DNA of 64,000 nt, from NCBI GenBank assembly GCA_004352715.1, contig SCFE01000067.1, positions 1,268,348 to 1,332,347 of the forward strand. Direction: 5' to 3'. Positions 45,001 through 59,900 of the stretch are shown one piece after another (position 1 is the first letter of the stretch; each line of letters opens with the position of its first letter). Below the pieces are notes generated by a model. The model saw only the letters and a list, made by a program, of their open reading frames with translations, was not told the origin of the DNA and did no database searches. This stretch comes from Hofstenia miamia (Eukaryota; Xenacoelomorpha; Acoela). The position numbers and the translations under genes are program-made.

Positions 45001-48000
45001 TGCATATCACAAAGAGTAGTGTACTTTACTAAGATTACCTTTATGATGAAAAGTTCCCTGATCTCTAACAGAATAAAGAATTTAATTTAAAATTGAACGC
45101 AAAATTTATATATCTATGTCATTAGCGTTCTTTTATAATAGACTTGGAATCGATTAGAAGTTTAACTTGCTTATCACAAATGACCTACATGCACATGTAC
45201 AGTATATAAATATCACATTTAAGCAATTTTAAAAATATTTTTGAATTACTTAAATCCTTAATCTTATAAGTTGGCCCACCACAAATACACAAATCAGAAA
45301 AAGAAGTACGTGTTGAAATAGACGAACCGATAGAGCTAGCTGAAAAACTGAAGTTGAAACGGTAATAATATAAATCCCAATCTGCTTTTCCTTGACAAAC
45401 TATTTAGTGAAATTGAAAAGAAAACAGAAATAAAGTTCAAAGATGAGTAAGGCGATCTTCTAATTCATTATCTTCAAAAATTTACAATATAAATATATAT
45501 ATATATATATAAATATATATATAAATAAATTATAATAGAATCTACAATCTTACATTTGAAATATAGACTGAATTTAGCATTGTATATGATACGAATTTAA
45601 AGTTTTAAAATATAAACATTATATTTCAAAACATTGTTTACAAATTATATGGCATTCACTGTAATGTATGTAATTTTTAATTTTTGAAGTGTCACCCATA
45701 TTTTCCAACACTTCGGCCCGGCACATAGCCATCTTAGAACTAATGCATGAATCGTGTAGCGATAAATTTTTTGTGACTGACATGCAAGGTCTAAGTACTT
45801 CAGAAGAAGGATATAATGTATGATGTTCGTTTGACAAATCTAAAATGCCCTCAATTGCTTTTCAAGAAATTTTGTGAAATATTGGAATGACCGGCTCATA
45901 ATATTGTTGAAACATGCGAACTTGTTCAAATTATTAATAAGTTTTGAATTTTTTTAATTAAAAAATATATATGATTCTTGCACCCTTTCATAATTAACTT
46001 TTCAAATGAATTTAGTTAAAGTTAAGTAGTGACTATTTTTGCAGAAGTTATGGTCCACATTGTATGCATACGCACATATAGTTGTGATCTTATCAGCATG
46101 TTTGTTGTACTCTTAAACAAAAAGAACATCCTAAAATTCAGATTTCAACTTATGTAATTGTTTTAATATGCATGTAGCTTTAGAATGAAACAACTAACNT
46201 ACTTCTCTAATCTTAATTATTGTTCATGCTTAATATGGAACCTCTTCAGTCATATTGAGATGAGGAAGAAGTTTCCAATCAACATGCTTTGTAATATTCG
46301 AGTATTTTTATTGCTAAATACGTAGCTCTACTTTTTATTAAGTTTTAAATCATGAATAAATTATCATAAATTTTTTACTTGTTTGATACTAAACATTAAG
46401 CCAGAGTTGCAACCGGCCCGTGACTGATGTATAATAAGTCAATTGAATATATTAGTTGGCATAAAATTGTAGTGTAAGAAAAAGAACATATATTAATTAA
46501 TCAAATTTTGAACAGTTTTACACCTGCTGTGCAGAAATTCATACCCAGGCTCGGCCCGAGCCCGTTTCACTCTTAGCTTTTCAGGCGAAGCCCGACCGGC
46601 ATTAAGCAATTCCAACAACAGGAAACTAAAGAAAGTTTACAATGAGCATCAATTTTGAAAATTTCAGTGGGGTTTGAATTTCTGAAAATTTAAAAATCAC
46701 TTAAAAATCACGGTTGGGTCTAATTCAACATTAGTTCTATAGTTTTCTCCTGAAATTGTTTAACTATTCTTAATAAAAAGCTAGCAATGTTTGTGATTAA
46801 CTTCATGTATAGCTTTGAATGTCTTGTTTTACATTTAAGCAGATTGCATTAAAACATTAAGAAAAATGCAACATTATTTTCTTCAATATAAATTTAAATA
46901 TCAGCAAGAAATCACTTAATGCTCAACAATTTCTTTTATGTGAATTTTGTATAATAGGATGTAGCAAGAGCAGATATGTCACCTTCAATACTTTTTGGTC
47001 TGAAATCTTAAAAAATAGAAGTCTGTGGATAAATGTGCGTGTGATCTCTTTTATTGAGAACATAGAATTGTATTTTGAAAAATAGCCCTGAACAATTCAA
47101 ACAGATATATGCAAAAATGTTCTTATTATGTTCTGGGTTTATTCTCAGTTTCTTCTTTTTCGAAATAGAATATCCAACAATTTTTGATACAAATTTTTAT
47201 ACTATATAAATTTTTTAGGGTAGTTAGTTTGTCTTTTACTAAGTCACCGAGCTTAATGTATTAGTTAAACGCCTAACATGTCAGTATGCTTTGCATTTTC
47301 TTCAAAATTTATAGTAGACATCATTATCTTAGTCATGTTCAATAATAGTCATTTCAGCCTGCTAAAATCTATTTTGCTTCCGATAGTAGTAAAACCATCG
47401 TCATGAGTTAATGCTCCTTCTACATCAATTTCATATTTATAACATAAATCAATGATATGTAATTCTATCAGTGAACAGTTTTACAAGAAAAATGTAAGAC
47501 TTTGAACTAGAAATTTGCACTCCAAACGCTTCATGCACCTTTTCGTGTATCATTTTCTGTAATCTAATAAAAATTATTCTTAAAGATTTCTATTTATTAA
47601 TTTACATAATTTCTGTTTGCATGTAACAAGAATAAAATCTTCATTACGGTGAGATAATGAAGATAAGTGCGTGCATGCTATCTTAAATTTTACTATAATA
47701 GCTTGATATTACTTGAGCTTCCTTACCAATTACAAATTCTTTTACCGATATGATACTTTTTTTAAATGATCGGTAGCATTAAGGTATTTGTCATTTATTT
47801 AAATTTAGGCAAACAACGGACACTGCAATGTTAATTGCAATCTATAGAATATTGCGAGGATCTGGTTGGCGCATACACTGCCTCATGAAACTAAACGTTT
47901 CAATTCAAGAGTTAGTCTTTGCCAATAGAGGGGTAGGTAGAACCTAATTTTCAATTTATGACATAATTAATGAAAAAGTTATCTAAAACTCTTAGCATTT

Positions 48001-48561
48001 GTTCTTGGGAAATACTAATTGTAGTCGTTGCGGCTACTAAAATCAGTCAATGCATAGAAGGAATTATTTTTAACTAGTATTGAATTATATACTGCACCAA
48101 TCTTTTTGCGTATTCACTGACGATATAGTAATATACATATATTTTTAGAGAGTTTCACATGACGTGATAAATAGGACTTTTACAAAATATCGAGAAGAAT
48201 TCAACGATGTTCTTGGAAGCAAAATGTAATTTTTTAACTATCAAAAATAATTTTTTTTAATAAGAAAATATTTTTCCAAGCACTTAGAATTGTCTTGCTA
48301 TTTCAATGTATATCAAATATAATTGAGCCAATCACCAAGATTAAGCTCCAAAAATCTGCCGGGTAGTTGCGTCATACCAAGGTTGATGTGCCAAAATTCT
48401 CGCAGCGATTCAGCTGACTAGATTACTAGATTATTATGAAATTGTAGTAGTTTTCTTGTTTAAAAAATAAGTTCAGGAAATTGACCGCGAAGGGCTTAGA
48501 TTGATGAATGGTAGTTCTACTGGAGCACACAGCCAGATTAGGAAAATGATTATTAACTAGC

Positions 48562-48606
<45 letters not shown>

Positions 48607-49521
48607 TAATAATAATAATACTTGGAGGAGTTGGGAGTACCAAAGTGGGGAGGAGCAGTAGCACAGAAGGCAGCATTGTTAGGAACAGTAAGAGTCCTGA
48701 GGAAACCTCTCAGACTCCCTGGGAACTGGTGAGTTCCCCGAGCTGAGAGGGATACCAGCATGAAGCTGTGAGATGCAAGGATAATAATAATAATAATAAT
48801 AATATAAGCATATTAGCTTACAATTCAGAGTTACACCCAGAATCAGGCTTAACACCTGAACTTGTAGAAAGTTTACATATAAGTCACGCTTAATTTTTGC
48901 TTTAGCTGAAAAACGCAAATTCTTGAATTATACATTTACTACAATATTCTTATGCTCTATTGTCTACTTACCCTAATATTTTAGTTTAATAAATGTGAAA
49001 CATCAACAAAAATTTTCTGATAATTTTGTCATCTGAATTTTCATTTGTCAATATCAAAATACTTTGCATAAATATATTTCTATATTTCTAGCACTACATT
49101 GTCAAATAAAATTATACTCTTAAGAAGTGATGTTTCAGAATATCTTTCAAATTACCCCTTGGGTATAAGACATTTCTTCTATTTACAAATTAAATGCTGG
49201 TATGGAGATGCATTCTATATTTTTAAAAATATTATAATTATGTAATATAATGTGTTATGAAGGACTGCTAAGTGCAGTTAAAATTAAATTTGGAATTTCC
49301 TTAATGGGACGTGGCAACAACTAAATCATTCGTTCATTAGTCTCAAGGCTAATGGAACGACATAAAATTCAATATAATCCAAGGCTTCTCTTTACATAGA
49401 ATTGCATTTATGGTTTATTTCTGACATTTTAGTCAAGGAGAAGGAATTGATATATTTCTATTAGATGTGCTGTTGGCTTGATATTAAATCGAAGAAAATA
49501 TATGAATAGTTATTGTTTGCA

Positions 49522-49552
<31 letters not shown>

Positions 49553-52500
49553 TAGAGGCGTAGCCAGTTTCTTTTCTCAAGAATAGTTTAAACCTTTGCT
49601 TATGAATGTCACAGCAATACATATATGTATATATAAGATAGTATCGCGCATTTCTTTGCTATTGCAGAAACCAAGACTTAAACTGCAGTAATAGCTATTA
49701 ATCTCAGTAATTGTTGCCGAGTATTAGTCGTAAAAAATTCAAATTGCTTTGATCTACATGTTAAGCACCCGAATACAACAGGAAGTTAATTTAATATGTG
49801 TACTTCTTATTACATGTGTTCATTATGTTGTACTGTAAAATGAGGAAAGTAATATTTGTTATCTCAGAAGTATGTAGTATCTTTAAAAATGTTCCTATGT
49901 CTTCAATTCCAACACCACCACCACCTCCTAGACCAACTAATCTTAGCTCAAGTGAATCTCGAAACCCAAATATTAATGAAATGCAAGAATTTTTACTTCA
50001 GGACACTATTAATTTTTCAAACTTTCAACACAACTGGTCGCAGCATTCCCAAAGGGGATCATGCATCAAAACTTTGAATGGATTTGCCATACTCTCAAAC
50101 GGCTCTGTTCGACCTATATTTTTTCGACTGGTCCATTTTTCTAAATCTTCAAAATGATGGAAGCTTTTCGTATGTTTCTTATTATAAAATTCAAATAGTT
50201 AAACTTCCATATGTAAAACAGATCATAAAATTTTGGTCTCAATTAGAAGCTATTGTAAATGACTTATCTAACAATGAAGAAACTACACTTTCAGAAAAAT
50301 CGCTATTTATTTGTCGACAAGTACATTTAATTAATGAAACAACCAACTCTTTCATTTATTCAAGGGACGATTTTTGTTTTGGGTACTTACTCTATGCTGT
50401 TTCCAGAGCTTCATACAATCTACTAAGATCAAAATTGCGTTTACCCAGCATTCGAGTTCTTCAAAGACTTACTTCAACACTTAACTCTGACAATGATTCC
50501 TTTTTAGAAACTATAGCAAATAGTCTCAGTGAAAAGCAGAAAAGATGTACAGTAATTTTTGATGAAGTATCAATTAAGCCTAATTTATTCTATAATGCTG
50601 GTAGTTCAATAGGAAATTCGGTTGATTATCCTGAAAATTTGGCCCGTTCTGTTCTGGCATTCATGCTAATATTTCAATTTGGTGGACCCAAATTCATTTT
50701 TAAAATGTTTCCTGTTTACAATTTAGACTCTCATTTTCTGAAAGAAAAACTAACAAACGTCACAATTGATTAGGGAATTTGATATTGAAATTCTAGCAAC
50801 AATTTGTGATAATCACAAGATGAATCAGAAATTATATGAGCTACTGTCAATATCAAAGGAATTGCCTTGGTTGGGTTCGATAGACAAACACGAGATATTT
50901 TTATTCAATGATAGAATTCACTTAATGAAGTACTTACGAAACAACTTTATTACGGAGTTTTCAAAAACGCTTGAGTATCTTGATTTTAAATATAATGTCA
51001 TTCGTAAAGCTGAATTTTTGAAAAGTTTCGAATTGACACAACAGTTTTACTTTTACAGCAGTGTATTAATGATGTGGATATTAATTTAGGAATTCATTTC
51101 ATCATTGTGAAAAATGTGATATCTTAGTTTCTAGTGATTTACTGGAAATTGAAAATCTCAAAACTATTTCTGAAAAGATAACAAATGAAAAAATAAGTGC
51201 TTTAATCTACATTTGTGGATATGTAGCAAGAAAATTCGAAATTTACCAAGATAACAATTTCAAAACTGAATTTAATTAATCGCGGAAAATCCTACGTAAT
51301 CTCTTGTAAACTTTATTCTAGTTTCGTATTCATTTTCAAGCATCTGCCTTAACCATTATTGCTAATATTCTACTTTCAAAACAATGTCATAAACTTTCTA
51401 CTGACAATTCTTTACATTTAAACAGAATAGTGTTGAAATTTTAGTACAAACTTGTAATAAAAACTTTTATATGTATAATTTAAGTGAAAATACGCATTTA
51501 ATATTTTCTATATTCTGCTATTAGCCATTTATATCATTCAAAATTTGTTTTAATATCAATACTAAATTTGTGTGAAATTCTAAGTTGGGCCTACGCTATT
51601 TTCAGAAGTGATTTGGTGACGATGCCTGTATTATGTATTGCCTTGATATGTATACATAAATAGATAGATAGAAAAGTCAATATTCCATAAATTGAACATT
51701 TTTGATGAATTCAAATTATTTAGCTACAATAATCATCAGTTTTTTTCTGTTAAAATTTCAAAACACTAGTGAAATGGATGTTTACTAAAGAATGCCAAGT
51801 TAGGTTTCAGCATAGGGGAGACCCATTAATCTTTCAGGTTTATCTTTCACATGAGTGAATAACATTTATTATTGCTTGTAGTGCTAACATAGCATACAAA
51901 GATAACTCTACGTTAACTAAAGCGCGTTAATGTTTTGAGTGTAGATTTCGAAATTTTCTATAAGCGGAGTCCTATGCATGGATTACACAAGAAAATGAGA
52001 CCTTCCAAAGAAACCTAGATCCATGCAAAATCAATAAATTCTTAAATGATTTTGAAAGACTAGGCTATGTGAGTTTTAATTTTGGCGACTAGGTACTCAA
52101 AGCAGGAGGCAGATATTTAATCTCTCTACGCCCCTTCACAATAAAACCTTATAATTTCTGGATACTATTTAGTGTCTGTTATTCTATTTAGGCAAAAGAA
52201 GCCTTCAGACTACACCGCAATTCTAGAAAGATGCAATTACATGTTCGATTCCATTTATGATGCAGATCCCCCACCTCCGTTAATAGATGTTGTTCCCTGT
52301 ACTATTAAGGTAAATACTGTAGGCCTATAAAACAGCAGAAATCTTAATAACTGTCAATGTAGACAATTGAACGATTGCGCAGTGTTAACAGCATGGTAGA
52401 GGTTTTACTAATATGGGTAATGGAAAATACACAGACTTCTACATTTCCCAATATAACAACCTTTTTTAATCAGATGGCTGATATATATCCTGAAGAATAC

Positions 52501-55500
52501 CTCATTCCTCAAACACCCATTGTGCGACGCGACCCGCAAGGTCGCATGGAACCAAAAGTAGACTATTGATTTTTTCGTATAATTAAAAGTTGTGTATTAA
52601 GACTAATTGGAAGCCTCCAGAAGAAGAAAATGCAGATGTTTATATTCATGGTGTTGAATTTAAGAAGATTATTGATCAAGACTATATGTACATTGATGTA
52701 CAGCAAAATATTCGAAAGAGGTAAACTAAACAAATTAATCTTTGATATCGCAATTTATTTTGAATCTTTGAAAACAGTGTAATCAAATTTCATTTTCATA
52801 TTTACTTGGATATAAACTTTTTTTCGTGAATATGAAATGCCAATATGCTTATGGTCGTGGTCATGACCGGAGATGTTCTTGCAAATTCTGTTTATGTAAA
52901 AATATTTTTAAACAATATATCTGAAATATTTAAATACACATGCAATAAAATTTAGACTGCAATTTCTGCTTATAAACTGATTTTTATAAATATATTTTAG
53001 TTTCTGAATTTCATATTTTCCAAGCAATCGTTGATATTTCAGTAAGATGGGTTTTTATGAAAATATAAAATTTACATAGGCTTCTGAAAGCCCTTGGAAG
53101 ATAAACGTGTTTGCCATTTGTAAAACATATTACGCTTAAAATCATACCTAATAGAGTTACGTAACATTCATAGAATGCCAGTGACCATTATTAAAAATCC
53201 AGATTTTCACCTATGAATCTTGTTTAGCAACGCTCCCGCAGTTTGCAAAAGTGAAAGCGTCATAATGCAATACTGCGTAAACATTCATTTTGATGAGATC
53301 TGGCACAGTTTCTTAGTAGATTTGGCCACTTTACCATACTTTCCTTCAAATCCATGGCCAGCTCTGATAAACACGTTTCGCGAGGCTGCCTTAAAGTAGG
53401 TAGTTTAGATTTAGCAAACAACTATAAATACAACAATGCTAAAATTAATAAAATTTGGCATTGATAATATTCAAATATCAGTTATTTTTTCTTGCCTAAA
53501 AATTGCACTAAAAAATAATATATAAGAACTATTCAGCTAAAAACTGAAAGTTTATGAAAGAGGAATGTAACTGAACAGGAGTTTTTAAGGACAGCACTGT
53601 TCACACCCACAATACCAAGCCCTAAAAATGAGCCCACCCAGTCCGATAAAATATTAATTCCACATGTTAAGCATAGCAATAAGATTGAATGAAGGCATAA
53701 GCCTAAGCATTCCAGTCCACCTTCCAGTAAAAATTCAATTCCATCTCAACCCATGAATACCCAGGCCACCGGCCTCTCTAAGTTGGAAACATAAACTATT
53801 TTATTCAAGTCTGAATAAATTAATGAATATTATTAAATGATAGTAAAATCAAAATATGATAAAGTATAATTTAGAATGGAGTTGCTTTTCGAATCTGATA
53901 AACAAACGATTGATCGAGTAGTGGATCACAATTTAGGAAAAATAATAGATAGTGAAAATTACTTGTATGCAGTTCATGGAACTAAAGCAATAGGCCATCG
54001 AGCCGCGCTTCCGGTTTTACATCTTGAAAAAGTTGGAGAGGTTATTGAATATGCGCAAATGTTCGACAACAAGCAAATCCCTAAACGAATTAGAAACTTT
54101 AAAGTACGTTTTAGATTTAGGCTTGAATCTTACATTTACACTCTACTTCAGTACTATGACATATGTGTATTTAGGTTGCGACTTGCTTACCTATATCTGG
54201 TCACACCTGCTTTTACGGAAAACTTAGTCCATACTTAGGGACATTAGAGTTACATGAGCACATATACTTTAAAGGCACACAAGGGTGTTGGCTAGAGGCT
54301 TTGCAAATTTATTGTCAACTAGGTTCGATTTCACATATGTTGCATATATATATATATATATATATATATGATAGTATGTCTGTTAAATCTGAATGTGTGA
54401 TTGATTTCCTAAAATTTTAGTTAAAATACATTATAATTATTCATAATTATAATTTTTAGCTTAACGACTTTAGGCACCAAGCTCATCCCGATCCAGCAAA
54501 ATTTTGGCCCATCTCGAATCCAGGCTTGCTCATTTTAAGCCTATTGCTTCGAAAGTAGTCAAAATTATTTTTTTCAACTTTTTCGGCTTTTTAGAGCAAA
54601 ATATCTAATAATATCTGGATGCTAAAATTGAAAATCCTAAATTGAGTGTTAGAAGAGTATATGATGCTAATGTACAATTTCAAAATATAAATTTTATTTT
54701 ACAACTTATATAACATTCACTACATTTAAGTTGATTTACATGCAATTTTGCGTAATAGTGGGTTTATAAATTTTTTCCAAATCCTTTGCCCAAGCAGTGA
54801 CCACTCGTTCCAATGCCATTTAATTAATTAAATTCATTACACAAATAATTGTAAAATTTTACAGATTACACAATATCTGAGTAGATTTAATTGGAGAAAT
54901 CAATGCATGATTTCGTTTAAATGGGATCACAATAGGAGATTTTTTAAAATCATCCAGATCTTTGATCTGAATCAGAAATGATGTGGTTTTAGCTTTAAAG
55001 CAAAACAATTTTCGACGAAATATGAACATCAAAATTATGTAACATATAGCAAATTTCAATATACCCTAAGTTATCAAGATAAAGTGCTTATGATTTATTA
55101 AAAATGTCTATCCTTTATATTCTATCATCTTCCCCATAACAGCACTTAATTGATACTTTCAATTTTTTATCAAGAAAATTCATTCATTTGCTTATTGCTT
55201 TAATTTTGCTTTGAATTTTCAAATCTAATGTGCATTGAATTTAGTTTGGGATCATGTTCGTGATATGGACAGTGCATTCCGGGTGGTAAGCGGTGTGTTT
55301 ATGGGTCATGCCCAAATAAGATGGCCTTTGGAGACAATCCTCAATCAGCCAAATGGTTTCAAAACAGAGTTAGAATACTATTTACGGAAAAAGGAACCCG
55401 TATACATAAAAGTAAAAATTATATTATTTTTTGAAATTTCTAAAAATGTTTTTCTTAGGCCTATGTAACAGACGATTGGCGATACATTCCCGTTAAGAAG

Positions 55501-56868
55501 TTCTTGAAGCTGCACTATGTAAACGAAGAAGAGACTCAGTTAGTTTTCTTTCTAATTTTTATGATTATGTTAGATTTCTTTCTTAAAATTTTTAAGCTTT
55601 GTAGCGAATTTTCATATGTTTTTGTTATTTATGGTACTAATTTATTAAAATCACTAAAATGGAAAAAATGTCATTTTAGTTTAACTTTTATTGTAAGCAA
55701 ATAAAATAAGTTTTCTATGCTCTTTTCTATCTGACTACTAAAAAATAAAGAGTCATAGAAGGAAATTTTCATAATTTTAAATTCAATAACTCATTGTAAT
55801 GCATTGAAAACAAATTATCCTTATTATTAAATACAATTAGGAATGCATTCAATGTACTTGCAGGATATTGCTTCATGCCAATTTTCCCATTGTGTTAATA
55901 TAAATTTCATGATTTAAAGTAAGCCTATGCTTCTTCAACAAACATGTTGGTTCGGAAACTTGTTATCTAGGTGTTCGTGGTAGTTAAAATAATAGAAATT
56001 AGTTTTGATATTTTGGAAGAATGGAACATTTTAGTATTTTCATACTGATATTTATGATTCTGTAATTTAGTTACGAACTATTTTTTGAAGAGGATCATTC
56101 TTATTTGCACATGAATATCTTTTGGTTAAAAGAAAAAGCCGCTTTTCATTTCCAGCAAGGCGGTACACCTGATCGCTACAGTCCAGATCAAAGTACAAAT
56201 TTGCGCCGGGCCATCGCACATGTAAACAAACATATAGCAGACTGTTTGAAAAAGAAGGACTTTCTTAATGCGTATAGGTGGTTAACCACACAGTCCCTAA
56301 TAACAAAGGTTAGTACGCTGTTGAATAACAGACGTAAGAAATAAGTTATGGTAAACACATAGTGATATACGAATTTTCGATATTTTTGTAAATGTTTATG
56401 TTTTCTTAACATGATATATTATAAATACAATATGTAATTATAAAACTTATTGCTAGTTTAAGAATTTGGTCCCTTACTGCGCACAGTAACTTTCAGTCGG
56501 ACAACCCCGCAAATATTCTTTCGTTTTAACTTGATTATACTAAGATTTAATAGTAAATAAAAACAACAATTTAATGTTGTTTATTAAATAATTTCGATTT
56601 ATAAAAATAGATTAATTTGAATTGAACCATAAACAATACATATATGTATTGGTACTAAATACTATGGAAAAATTGACACAGTGTCAGTTTCGTTCGAAAT
56701 CATTTGTACCTAACTCCAGTATAACATCCTGGGGCACAAAAAATATATGAATGTATTAGTGAAAGACCACATATTTGGTTTTGTAAGAAAGTTTTGTGTA
56801 AATTGCAATTTTTTTTTACAAATCTCTTTGTTCTGAGCCAGAAATAATACAGATCATCATTATATACT

Positions 56869-56911
<43 letters not shown>

Positions 56912-59900
56912 GGTATTCACAAGTCCTTAGACAATTCAAGAAATTTATTTATATTTAAGCTCAAGTTGGAAATCTCTTAAACATTTAGATAGGTATTTTT
57001 GGATACAATACTGCTTAATTAGTAGAACAAAGCTAAAATGTGTAGCTGAAATGAATTACCACCAATTTTGCTTCCTTGCCAAAATTTTTGCGAATTTTTA
57101 AAATAATATTTTTACTAAAGAAGTTTTGTATAAAATCGTAATCAAGCTTTTGAGTGCAAATATACAAAGAAATTGAAATCTCAATTTCAACTAAATCTAG
57201 AAATTCTATAGAATTGAGTTAAATAGTTATTACAATTTCTTCACAATTCTACTCAAATGAAACCAAAAAGGAATTCTTATGCTAAGTAATTGAGAATGTA
57301 GTTGAAGTAGTTGGGAACCAAATTTGATTAATACACTTGTTCACAAGGATATGTAGGAATATCCTATTTCAAAAACATAACTAGTGATCTGTTATGCGAT
57401 CAAGACTATTTTTTAGAGTGAAAATCACATCGCTTCAACCTGGCGGATGTTGAATAGTACGGTTGGAATGTTGGAATACTGCAACAATCTGAATTCTTCT
57501 CTCCAGGATTTAATTTATTATGCAATGGAGTCTCGTTACACAGAGTTAGAGGTAAGCTTGAAGATAAAGCAAACTCCGATATCCTTGCATTAGATCAACT
57601 AAAATAAATTTAGAGAAGGACGTATTAATACAATTTCTGTTGTTCACACTAAGTTAATATAAAGTAAACCAAATTTTAGAAAATTATAATATTAACTTGT
57701 ACCAGGAGAGAAAACGGGTAGCGTCGAACTGCGGTTCACTCTATAGAGCGGTCGGGTCACTGATCATTGTTGGGCGGCTCGGGTGTCGGGTAAAAAATTG
57801 ACCAGTTCTCAACCTTGACATAACCTTTGCAAGACTTATTTTTCATTTCTTCCATTGGTTTCATAGTATATTTTACCAGCATTTATTTTAGTCTTCTTCT
57901 TTGCTCTGAACCCCTTGAGCATAACTGCTGAACAGAGGGATAGAAACAAACAAACTGTAGCAAGGAAACGCAATAATTATGCAGACCATAGATAGTACTT
58001 TTATACCTACTTAACTGTTTTTTGCTAAAATATTTCTCTTATGGGCATACTTGGAAAATGGAAATTTAGCTGAAAATATTTTCCACTGCATAGACTTAGA
58101 TGTGAGTGTAAACCTAATATTTAGGAAAAAACTGTGTTAGTTTAAGTAGTGTAGAAACACTTTTTCATAAAAATGAATAATTTTAAGTAATTAGCAATTT
58201 TGAATTTAGAGTCCATTGAAAACAGTAACGTTAGGAAAAATGATCAATGCTTATCGATACAAGCTCAACAAGAGCTTACAACGCGTAGGGGCACTGGCGC
58301 CTAGAAACGTTGACGAGATTGTAACAGAGCGATTGAAAAGTACTTTAGAGTGGGATGAGTTATCCCAACTAACATACCTTCGAATTGCTGATGAGGTAAG
58401 TGAAATTGTTATGGATGCACTACTTCATTAATATTTGACATAAATGCACATTCTTATCGCTATTTTACAAAATTCTATTATTGTATAAACTATTTTTGTC
58501 ACTAAAAGTTAAAACAAGTTGAAATATATTTCGGCAAATCATATTAATCCGAAAAAAACATTAAGTAGTAACTTCCAAGTTAATTGCTATTTAGTAGTAG
58601 ACTTCTAAATTGACGTCTATCGTAGTATCTGAACTTTTCTAAGAAAATATTTCTATACACACACATTGCCATACAGAATTTGGGAAATTCAAACCTTCAG
58701 TGTTATTCAAAAACTTTATATAATTCATCATAAAATATAGCTATTTACAAAAACATTTCCAGAAACAAAAGATTATTTTCTAAACTTATAATTAGATACT
58801 TTTGCCTGTTTGTGCTTTAGTTCAATTCTAATGAAATCATAAATATGAGCAATTTTTGTATACTTTACTAAGTAGAGTGTTTCTCACACAAGTCCATTGG
58901 GAATTAATGAATAATAAGAGTGCTAACTCTAAGATGCGGAAATCAATCAAACTGAAGCATTTTCCATGAAATTCATTTAAAATAGTTCACCGAATTCCTG
59001 TTTCTGAATTAAAAACAGAGCAAGTGAATTGCATATTATAAACAATACTGTTAGAATATAACATATTAACATTTATACAAAATATATTTATTCCATATTC
59101 TTTAAGGGATTTTATTAATTCTTCATTTAATATGTTGCTCCACTTCCACTGAGAGAAATTTTTTAAAGAGCAATTTACATTTTGTGTACAAGGCAATATG
59201 TAATTAACCCCAAAATGCCTATTGAATCTTTAAGGACAGCAACTGTTTTTTCCATTTCAAACAATATTCTCCAAGTCTTTTAGGAAATTTAGTAATTCTG
59301 GAGTTTGGACGCATATATGGGTAATTGTGCTTCTGCGTCTTGGTGAAAATTTGTGACAAAAAGCATCCCTGTATTTGAAGTACATGAAAATATTACCTTT
59401 TTCTCAATGAAAAATCCGATAGTTGCAAAAACGTTCAAATTCTTCCCAAACGTAATGTTCACATAATACAGCAATCTAATGCACCCCATAGCAACAACTA
59501 GCAACAACTATTTCGTTGTCAGGATATAGACCACTCAAGTTCTGTTCAGGCACGCCGTGCACAAAGTCAGAACTTTACTTGAGCAGGTTCAAAACAGTGG
59601 CGTACCCAGGGGGCATGGTGGAATGTCCCCCCGTCAGGTTTCCAAATTTGATTTGGATATTATTATTATTATTTAGTCAGTTATGAGCATTTTACACACC
59701 ATTAAAGTTTAAAAGTTTCCCCTGGATTTTTTAATAATAGAATTACAGTTGTAGTAATTTTTTTAAAATTCTCTTCCGCAGATTATTTAACTATGAATAT
59801 TATAGCTTCTCATTATTGGAAAAAAATTGGAATGAAATTTTTGTCGCCTTATTTTTTGGGCGCTTAGTGATCTAAGATATTTCTGTTTTATTAAATATTT

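Noticed and set aside
48426-48918. Minus-strand frames with poly-Ile or poly-Tyr
   Set aside because: Translations of the (TAA)n tracts; the plus strand carries the LINE signature instead.
54475-54555. Extra exon between exons 17 and 18
   Set aside because: It has acceptor- and donor-like sites, but both are phase 0 and would not repair the frame with exon 18. Composition looks like old repeat.
57715-57790. Possible tRNA in the GC-rich patch
   Set aside because: No cloverleaf with a proper T-arm (GGTTCRA) and anticodon stem could be drawn.
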